Shown here: positions 6,415 through 11,252 of the stretch, piece by piece
Layout of the letters: the number at the start of each line of letters is the position of its first letter
Position numbering within the stretch: the stretch's first letter is position 1
Origin: Roseovarius sp.
GTDB taxonomy: Bacteria > Pseudomonadota > Alphaproteobacteria > Rhodobacterales > Rhodobacteraceae
Reading direction: 5' to 3'
Assembly: GCA_021767845.1 (NCBI GenBank)
Contig: JAASSQ010000087.1
Span: 1 to 11,252, forward strand
DNA: 11,252 nucleotides
Program-made: the position numbers and the translations under genes
Notes under the pieces: model-generated
Told to the model about the DNA's origin: nothing
Databases searched by the model: none
What the model saw: only the letters and a program-made list of their open reading frames with translations

Positions 6415-6490
6415 CAGTCTGACAGGGAGGAAGTCACCCCGGGCCAGAGGACATGACGCCCGGGAACGAGATTCACAGTGGCAGCAAAAG
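6389..6490 (-). ncRNA. Candidate small RNA 1 with exposed CCUCCC motif (about 102 nt)
   Basis: A promoter at 6497-6524 and a strong terminator at 6389-6414 bound a minus-strand unit with no plausible ORF. The predicted RNA has a 7-bp hairpin (GCCCGGG 6458-6464 with CCCGGGC 6438-6444) whose 13-nt loop contains UCCUCU. A single-stranded linker carrying CUUCCUCCCUGU follows (the CCUCCC is opposite 6425-6430), then the terminator stem. Exposed C/U-rich anti-Shine-Dalgarno stretches are typical of several alphaproteobacterial sRNA families, such as the CcsR RNAs of Rhodobacter and the rhizobial cuckoo RNAs, but I cannot assign it to one. The call rests on signals only. Confidence 0.45.
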
Positions 6491-6496
6491 GTTAAG

Positions 6497-6524
6497 ATTG
6501 TATGGTCACAACGTGACGCAACAA
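6497..6524 (-). promoter_or_regulatory. Probable promoter of candidate sRNA 1 with operator-like inverted repeat
   Basis: On the minus strand TTGTTG (6519-6524) and TACAAT (6497-6502, five of six matches to TATAAT) are 16 bp apart. A perfect inverted repeat GTCAC-N3-GTGAC (6505-6517) fills most of the spacer, the position expected for a repressor site. The start would be near 6490. The element is about 40 bp from the GTG of the ATPase gene, so it could also influence that gene. Confidence 0.5.
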
Positions 6525-6540
6525 GGGCCGGGGGCGCGAC

Positions 6541-8091
6541 GTGGAAAATCAGCTATTCATCGGGGGTGGTGGCGAAGGCTACGGGGTGAGGCAAGAGCTG
6601 GCGATGAAATACGCCAACCGGCACGGCCTGATCGCCGGGGCCACCGGCACCGGCAAGACCGTCACGCTGCAGATCATGGCCGAGGGGTTCTCGGCGGCCG
6701 GGGTTCCGGTTTTCCTGTCGGACGTGAAGGGCGATCTGTCGGGGCTCGTGACTTCGGGGCGGGCGGATTTCAAGTTGCATGATGCCTTCATGAAACGCGC
6801 GCGCAGCATCGGGTTCACCGATTATGCCTATGCCAGCTTTCCCGTCACCTTCTGGGATCTCTTCGGGGAGCAGGGCCACCCGGTGCGCACGACCGTCGCG
6901 GAAATGGGGCCGCTGCTGCTCAGCCGCCTGATGGATCTCAGCGAGGCGCAGGAAGGCATCATGAACATCGCCTTCCGCGTGGCCGACGAAGAGGGGATGC
7001 CGCTGCTGGACCTCAAGGACTTGCAGTCGCTTCTGGTCTGGGTGGGGGAAAACCGCGATCAGCTGTCGCTGCGCTATGGCAATGTCTCCCCGCAATCGGT
7101 GGGTGCGATCCAGCGTCAGCTTCTGGTCCTTGAAAACCAGGGCGCGACGGGGTTCTTCGGGGAACCCGCGCTCGATCTGGGCGACCTGATGAAAACCGCC
7201 CCCGACGGGCGCGGGCAGATCAACATCCTTGCCGCCGACAAGCTGATGGGCTCACCCCGGCTTTACGCGACCTTCCTGCTGTGGCTGTTGTCGGAACTCT
7301 TCGAGACCCTGCCCGAGGTGGGCGACCCCGAGAAACCCCGGCTGGTCTTTTTCTTCGATGAGGCGCATCTGCTGTTCGACGATGCGCCCGGCGCGCTGGT
7401 GGACAAGGTGGAACAGGTGGCGCGGCTGATCCGGTCCAAGGGGGTCGGGGTCTATTTCATCACTCAGAACCCCGACGACGTGCCCGAAGACATCCTGGGC
7501 CAGCTGGGCAACCGTGTTCAGCACGCCCTGCGCGCCTTTACCGCGCGCGATCGCAGGGCGCTCAAGCGGGCGGCCGAAACCTACCGGCCGAACCCGCGCT
7601 TCGATACCGCCGATGCGATCCGCGACGTGGGCGTGGGCGAGGCGGTGACCTCGCTGCTCGAAGCCAAGGGCGCGCCGGGCGTGGTGGAACGCACGCTCAT
7701 TCGCCCGCCGTCCTCGCAGCTTGGGCCGATCGACCCGGACACGCGCCGCGCGGTGATCGCGGCCTCGCCGGTGGCCGGGAAATACGAAACCGTGCTCGAC
7801 CGGGAATCTGCCTATGAAATCCTTGCCGCGCGGGCCAAGCAGGCCGCCGCCGAGGCCGAAGCCGCCGAAACCGAGGCCGAGGAAGACGCCTCTGCCGCCC
7901 AACGCGAATTCAACGCGGCGCGGCGCTATTCGGGCAAGCGTGTCAGCCGCTCAAGCGCGCGCACATCCGATGCCGGGCTGGGCCGCACGATCGGCAGGGC
8001 CCTCACCGAGGCCGTGGTCAGCGAACTGAAGGGCACCACGGGGCGCCGCATCGTGCGCGGCATCCTTGGCGGGCTGTTCAAGGGCCGCTAG
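6541..8091 (+). CDS. YjgR/DUF853-family HerA-like ATPase
   Basis: The 516-residue protein belongs to the bacterial HerA-like (FtsK-HerA superfamily) group typified by E. coli YjgR. The segment MKYANRHGLIAGATGTGKTVTLQ continuing to FLSDVKGDLSG is the family's N-terminal signature. Walker A is GATGTGKT (33-40), Walker B is LVFFFDEAH (268-276, D273/E274), and a sensor-like FITQNPDDVPEDILGQLGNR spans 306-325. Residues about 428-460 are alanine/glutamate-rich and probably coiled. The last 40 residues are basic with repeated GR (GRTIGR, TTGRRIVRGILGGLFKGR). It is a cytoplasmic hexameric-type motor by family; its substrate (DNA or protein) is not established for the YjgR group. The GTG start is chosen because it begins the family N-terminus and has a G-rich ribosome site about 10 nt upstream. 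Its stop interlocks with that of the convergent phosphotransferase. Confidence 0.9.
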   Translation: MENQLFIGGGGEGYGVRQELAMKYANRHGLIAGATGTGKTVTLQIMAEGFSAAGVPVFLSDVKGDLSGLVTSGRADFKLHDAFMKRARSIGFTDYAYASFPVTFWDLFGEQGHPVRTTVAEMGPLLLSRLMDLSEAQEGIMNIAFRVADEEGMPLLDLKDLQSLLVWVGENRDQLSLRYGNVSPQSVGAIQRQLLVLENQGATGFFGEPALDLGDLMKTAPDGRGQINILAADKLMGSPRLYATFLLWLLSELFETLPEVGDPEKPRLVFFFDEAHLLFDDAPGALVDKVEQVARLIRSKGVGVYFITQNPDDVPEDILGQLGNRVQHALRAFTARDRRALKRAAETYRPNPRFDTADAIRDVGVGEAVTSLLEAKGAPGVVERTLIRPPSSQLGPIDPDTRRAVIAASPVAGKYETVLDRESAYEILAARAKQAAAEAEAAETEAEEDASAAQREFNAARRYSGKRVSRSSARTSDAGLGRTIGRALTEAVVSELKGTTGRRIVRGILGGLFKGR

Positions 8092-9053
8092 CAGGACACC
8101 AAGTCGTCCAGCAACGCGGCATACATCGTCCGGGCACGCCGCACGCGCGAGTCGGACAGCGATGGTGTCTCGACCCGGATCAGCGCCTCGACACCCAGCA
8201 TGAACGGCAGTATCAGGCGGCGTTCGGCCTCGGTCAGGGCGAAGACCTCGGTAAAGGCGTCCAGCCCGGCGCCATCCACCCCCAGAACGCGCCGCCCCGA
8301 AGGCACCACCCCGCGCCGCCCCATATGCATCAGGAACCGCGCCATATCCTTGTAAATCGGCATCCGCCCCGACCCGCCGGTGTCGATCCCGGTCAGGCGG
8401 TCGTACTGCGAGATCAGGTTGTTGGGGTGGAAATCGCCGTGACAGACCGCGCTGCGCCACTCCAACCCCTCGATCCGGTGCGCCAGCCGGGTCAGTTCGG
8501 TCAGGATGGGCGCCTCCAGCTTGCGCAGCTTGCCGAAGGGCTGCGTGCTGGCGGCCCGCTCGGCCCGCTTCAGCCACCCAAGCGGCCGGGCAGAGGTCCA
8601 GCTTTCGGTGCTGTCGGTATATCGGCGAAGCCATTGCGCCGCCGGTCGGAAAAAGCCCTCGGCTTCGGCTGTGTTGTTGTGTCGGATGCGCCTTAGCAGC
8701 GGTGTGCCCGCCACCAGTTCCACCGCGATCAGTCGCTGCGCGGGCGCATGAAACAGAGGCTCGCAGATGCGAAAGCGCTTGCCCTGCATGTCCGGCCAGG
8801 CCCGCTGCAACTCGGCCATTTCGCGCGCCGCCGCGTCGCCATGCGGATCGAGAAACATCCGCCAGACGCAGTCGCGCTCGCCGAACCGGCCCCGGAAAAT
8901 CGCCCGCTTGCCGGGCACCAGCCGCAGCATGTCCCCCAGGTCCGCCCGTGCCATTTCGGAAGGGTGCGCCGCGCGGGCGGCCTCGAACTGCTCGGCAACC
9001 GCCAGAATCTCGGCCATGTCCGGGCTGGTGTCCTGCGATGGGGCGCGTGTCAT
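8088..9053 (-). CDS. Aminoglycoside phosphotransferase (APH)-fold kinase, function unknown
   Basis: With the start at 9053 the protein has 321 residues; the frame stays open to 9269, but that would run into xseB. A start at 9077 is possible but lacks a ribosome site; 9053 has a GGAATGG about 8-14 nt upstream. The fold is shown by the catalytic loop CHGDFHPNNLI (HGDFHPNN at 205-212, catalytic D207) and the metal-binding GIDTGGSGRMPIYKDMARF (D224), both typical of APH/choline kinase-like enzymes. In the N-lobe the position of the ATP-anchoring lysine appears to be arginine (VWRMF, near residue 65), an apparent deviation judged without an alignment. The substrate cannot be read from sequence; such chromosomal copies usually act on small metabolites and do not imply antibiotic resistance. 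It is convergent with the ATPase and divergent from xseB. Confidence 0.8.
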   Translation of the reverse strand: MTRAPSQDTSPDMAEILAVAEQFEAARAAHPSEMARADLGDMLRLVPGKRAIFRGRFGERDCVWRMFLDPHGDAAAREMAELQRAWPDMQGKRFRICEPLFHAPAQRLIAVELVAGTPLLRRIRHNNTAEAEGFFRPAAQWLRRYTDSTESWTSARPLGWLKRAERAASTQPFGKLRKLEAPILTELTRLAHRIEGLEWRSAVCHGDFHPNNLISQYDRLTGIDTGGSGRMPIYKDMARFLMHMGRRGVVPSGRRVLGVDGAGLDAFTEVFALTEAERRLILPFMLGVEALIRVETPSLSDSRVRRARTMYAALLDDLVSC

Positions 9054-9093
9054 GGTCAGACCATTCCGCAGCCACATCGGGGCGTCAACCGAA

Positions 9094-9122
9094 TTGAACC
9101 CGCCCGCGCGGCCCGATAAGGT
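9094..9122 (+). promoter_or_regulatory. Probable promoter of xseB-ispA-dxs
   Basis: TTGAAC (9094-9099) and TAAGGT (9117-9122) are separated by 17 bp. The start would fall near 9129, about 30 nt before the xseB ATG. It lies in the 106-bp divergent spacer shared with the phosphotransferase gene. Confidence 0.55.
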
Positions 9123-9159
9123 GCGCGCACAATGCCCATGCAGAAACAGGATCAACCCG

Positions 9160-9402
9160 ATGACCGAAACGCCCGTTGCCGAAATGTCGTTCGAGGACGC
9201 GATGAAGGAACTTGAAGAGGTCGTGGGCAAGCTCGAACGCGGCGATGTGGCGCTCGAGGACTCGATCAAGCTCTATGAACGCGGCGCCAAGCTGAAGAAA
9301 CGCTGCGAGGCCAAGCTCAAGGAGGCCGAGGAAAAGGTCGCCGCGATCACCCTCGATGGTGATGGCACGCCCACCGGAACGCGCCCCGTCGAAGGCCTCT
9401 GA
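9160..9402 (+). CDS. xseB: Exodeoxyribonuclease VII small subunit XseB
   Basis: The 80-residue protein is the small subunit of exonuclease VII, which together with XseA degrades single-stranded DNA to short oligonucleotides. The family signature is clear: MSFEDAMKELEEVVGKLERG (residues 9-28), then LEDSIKLYERGAKLKKRCEAKLKEAEEKV, two long amphipathic helices. The start at 9160 is preceded by AGGA about 9 nt upstream; the frame is open further upstream but lies in the divergent spacer and the phosphotransferase gene. It is followed 4 nt later by ispA, the common alphaproteobacterial xseB-ispA-dxs arrangement. xseA is not in the window. Confidence 0.95.
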   Translation: MTETPVAEMSFEDAMKELEEVVGKLERGDVALEDSIKLYERGAKLKKRCEAKLKEAEEKVAAITLDGDGTPTGTRPVEGL

Positions 9403-9406
9403 TCGC

Positions 9407-10273
9407 ATGGACGGCGCAGGCTCCGGGCAGGCCGCCCGGGTTCAAGCGCATCTCGATGCCGTGCTGGAACCGTTCGGAAATGGAACGGTGGCGCAGGCGA
9501 TGCGCTACGCAGTGTCGGGCGGCAAGCGCGTGCGCGCGCGGCTGGTTCTGGATGGCGCGCGCCTGCACGGCGTGGCCGAGGACCGCGCGCTATGGCCCGC
9601 CGCCGCGATCGAGGCGATGCACGCCTACAGCCTCGTGCATGACGATCTGCCCTGCATGGACGATGATGACCTGCGCCGCGGCCAGCCCACGGTGCATGTC
9701 CGCTGGGACGAGGCGACCGCCGTTCTGACAGGTGACGCGCTGCAATCGCTGGCTTTCGAGATGGCCTCCCATCCCGAGGGCGCCGACACCGCACAGGCCC
9801 GCGCCGATCTTGCGCTGACACTGGCGCGCGCGGCCGGCGGGCAGGGGATGGTGCTGGGTCAGGCGCTCGACATCGCGGCGGAAACCGCCGACCGCCCGCT
9901 CACGCTCGACGAGATCACGTATCTTCAGGCCGGCAAGACCGGCGCGCTGATCGAATGGGCGGCCTGCGCGGGGCCGCGCATGGCGCTGGCCGATCCCGGC
10001 CCGCTGTCGGCCTATGCGCAGGCGCTCGGGCTGGCCTTCCAGATCCAGGATGACGTGATCGACGCCACCGGCGATGCCGCCGCCGCCGGCAAGGCCGTGG
10101 GCAAGGACGCGGCGGCCGGCAAGGCGACCTTCGTGTCGCTTCTGGGGCTCGCGGCCGCGCAATCGCGCGCGCGCACCCTTGTTGACCGCGCCTGCGACGC
10201 GCTATCTGGCTACGGTAAGGACGCCGAGAGCTTGCGGGCGCTCGCCCGCTTCGTTATCTCGCGTCAAAGCTGA
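9407..10273 (+). CDS. ispA: Farnesyl diphosphate synthase (geranyltranstransferase)
   Basis: The 288-residue prenyl synthase condenses IPP with DMAPP and GPP to make farnesyl diphosphate, precursor of undecaprenyl-P, quinone tails, hopanoids and, in phototrophs, carotenoids and bacteriochlorophyll tails. GGKRVR (38-43) binds pyrophosphate. The first aspartate-rich motif is DDLPCMDDDDLRRG (D79, D80, D85), with the two-residue insertion usual in bacterial FPP synthases. The second is QIQDDVID (D215, D216, D219). KTGALIEWA (177-185) is also typical. I start at ATG 9407, 4 nt after xseB; an earlier in-frame ATG at 9356 lies inside xseB and adds a nonconserved basic leader. dxs follows 29 bp downstream. 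Confidence 0.94.
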   Translation: MDGAGSGQAARVQAHLDAVLEPFGNGTVAQAMRYAVSGGKRVRARLVLDGARLHGVAEDRALWPAAAIEAMHAYSLVHDDLPCMDDDDLRRGQPTVHVRWDEATAVLTGDALQSLAFEMASHPEGADTAQARADLALTLARAAGGQGMVLGQALDIAAETADRPLTLDEITYLQAGKTGALIEWAACAGPRMALADPGPLSAYAQALGLAFQIQDDVIDATGDAAAAGKAVGKDAAAGKATFVSLLGLAAAQSRARTLVDRACDALSGYGKDAESLRALARFVISRQS

Positions 10274-10302
10274 GTTCTGCCCCGGGGAGGGGGCTCGCCA
10301 AG

Positions 10303-11252
10303 ATGTCGCACCGGCCCAAGACACCCCTGCTGGACGAGGTCCAGTCGCCCGCCGATCTCAAGCGGTTTTCCGACGCGCAGCTGGTCCAGCTGGCCCATGA
10401 ATTGCGGGCCGAGACCATCTCGGCAGTGTCCGAGACCGGCGGTCACCTGGGCGCGGGGCTGGGCGTGGTGGAGCTCACCGTGGCGCTGCACGCGATCTTC
10501 GACGCGCCCCGCGACAAGATCATCTGGGACGTGAGCCACCAAAGCTATCCTCACAAGATCCTGACCGGCCGCCGTGACCGCATCCGCACCCTGCGCCAGA
10601 AGGGCGGGCTGAGCGGCTTCACCAAGCGCACCGAGTCGCCCTACGATCCCTTCGGCGCCGCGCACAGCTCCACCTCGATCAGCGCGGCGCTCGGCTTTGC
10701 CGTGGCCCGCGATCTCGGCGGTGCCAGCGAGACCGGCCACGGTGACGCGATCGCGGTGATCGGCGACGGGGCGATGTCGGCCGGCATGGCCTTCGAGGCG
10801 ATGAACAACGCCGGCCACCTGAACAAGCGCCTGATCGTCATCCTGAACGACAACGAGATGTCCATCGCCCCGCCGGTGGGCGCGCTCAGTTCCTATCTTT
10901 CTCGGCTCTACGCCGGCGAGCCGTTCCAGGAATTCAAGGCCGCGGCCAAGGGCGCGGTCTCGCTCCTGCCGCCGCCTTTCCAGGAAGGCGCGCGGCGCGC
11001 CAAGGACATGCTCAAGGGCCTGACGGTGGGCGGCACGCTCTTCGAGGAACTGGGCTTTTCCTATATCGGTCCCATCGACGGGCACGACATGGACCAGCTT
11101 CTGCCCGTTCTGCGCACCGTGCAGGCCCGCGCCACCGGCCCGACGCTGATCCACATCACGACGAAGAAGGGCAAGGGCTACGCCCCCGCCGAAACCCGCA
11201 GCGATGGCGGCCATGCCACCGCCAAGTTCGACGTGGTCACCGGCGAGCAGAA
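10303..11252 (+). CDS. dxs: 1-deoxy-D-xylulose-5-phosphate synthase, N-terminal part (runs off the window)
   Basis: The ATG at 10303 follows a strong purine-rich ribosome site (GGGGAGGGGG, ending about 9 nt upstream). The frame is open to the window edge (316 complete codons), about half of a normal Dxs. The enzyme condenses pyruvate and glyceraldehyde-3-phosphate with thiamine diphosphate to make DXP, the entry step of the MEP isoprenoid pathway. Visible signatures are GGHLGAGLGVVELTVALH (H48), DVSHQSYPHKILTGRR (H79), the thiamine/Mg site GDGAMSAGMAFEAMNNAG (GDG 154-156) with LNDNEMSI (N182, N184), and GPIDGHD (257-262). The usual GHQAYPHK reads SHQSYPHK here. The pyrimidine-binding half with the catalytic glutamate lies beyond the window. 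Confidence 0.95.
   Translation, partial: MSHRPKTPLLDEVQSPADLKRFSDAQLVQLAHELRAETISAVSETGGHLGAGLGVVELTVALHAIFDAPRDKIIWDVSHQSYPHKILTGRRDRIRTLRQKGGLSGFTKRTESPYDPFGAAHSSTSISAALGFAVARDLGGASETGHGDAIAVIGDGAMSAGMAFEAMNNAGHLNKRLIVILNDNEMSIAPPVGALSSYLSRLYAGEPFQEFKAAAKGAVSLLPPPFQEGARRAKDMLKGLTVGGTLFEELGFSYIGPIDGHDMDQLLPVLRTVQARATGPTLIHITTKKGKGYAPAETRSDGGHATAKFDVVTGEQ

Noticed and set aside
6165..6422. Small plus-strand frame in the intergenic region
   Set aside because: No ribosome site, no family resemblance, and it crosses two terminator hairpins and promoter elements of the minus strand.
6389..6490. tRNA, 4.5S or 6S RNA
   Set aside because: No cloverleaf, no conserved SRP GGAAG/tetraloop core and no 6S central bubble could be drawn; only a two-hairpin sRNA layout fits.
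8088..9053. Antibiotic-resistance gene
   Set aside because: APH-fold similarity alone does not indicate resistance; the gene sits in conserved core DNA without mobile elements, and its motifs fit the broad kinase superfamily.
8767..9159. Long N-terminal extension of XseB
   Set aside because: It overlaps the phosphotransferase gene; XseB proteins are about 80 residues and start at the conserved segment found at 9160.
10264..11214. Open minus-strand frame opposite dxs
   Set aside because: The plus strand encodes an unmistakable Dxs with all motifs; the antisense frame has no family features.
1..11252. CRISPR arrays, insertion sequences, prophage or attachment sites
   Set aside because: No spaced direct-repeat array, transposase, integrase or terminal inverted repeats were seen anywhere.

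Overview
The window is GC-rich chromosomal DNA of an alphaproteobacterium, most likely Rhodobacterales (Rhodobacter/Roseobacter group). I infer this from protein recognition: the LipA C-terminus, an IalB-family periplasmic protein, a xseB-ispA-dxs operon, and LdtD/MepK homologues. No database search was possible. I see no tRNA, rRNA, CRISPR array, insertion sequence or sign of recent transfer; it reads as core genome.

Layout. (1) 1-123: the 3' end of lipA, followed by a bidirectional terminator. (2) 206-775 (-) and 1100-2719 (+): divergent cell-wall genes, a Tat-exported MepK/YcbK-like M15 endopeptidase and an LdtD/YcbB-like L,D-transpeptidase. Their 324-bp shared spacer carries repeated and inverted motifs. 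(3) 2747-5340 (+): lpxD, a small acyl carrier protein and a ketoacyl-ACP synthase, tightly spaced behind the transpeptidase and closed by a strong terminator. (4) 5431-6054 (-): a secreted IalB-family protein. (5) 6055-6540: a 486-bp intergenic stretch with minus-strand promoter- and terminator-like signals, best explained by two tandem small RNAs. (6) 6541-8091 (+): a YjgR/DUF853 HerA-like ATPase, convergent with an APH-type phosphotransferase (8088-9053, -); their stop codons interlock in CTAG. (7) 9160-11252 (+): xseB, ispA and the first half of dxs.

How the genes fit together. The left half is an envelope locus. LdtD makes 3-3 peptidoglycan crosslinks, the MepK family cuts such crosslinks, LpxD N-acylates the lipid A precursor, and the ACP/KS pair plausibly supplies the acyl chain. 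The right half starts isoprenoid synthesis: Dxs makes DXP and IspA makes farnesyl diphosphate, with xseB in its usual alphaproteobacterial position upstream. Most genes belong to known families. The least explained items are the ACP-KS pair attached to lpxD and ldtD, and the candidate tandem sRNAs, one with an exposed anti-Shine-Dalgarno stretch.
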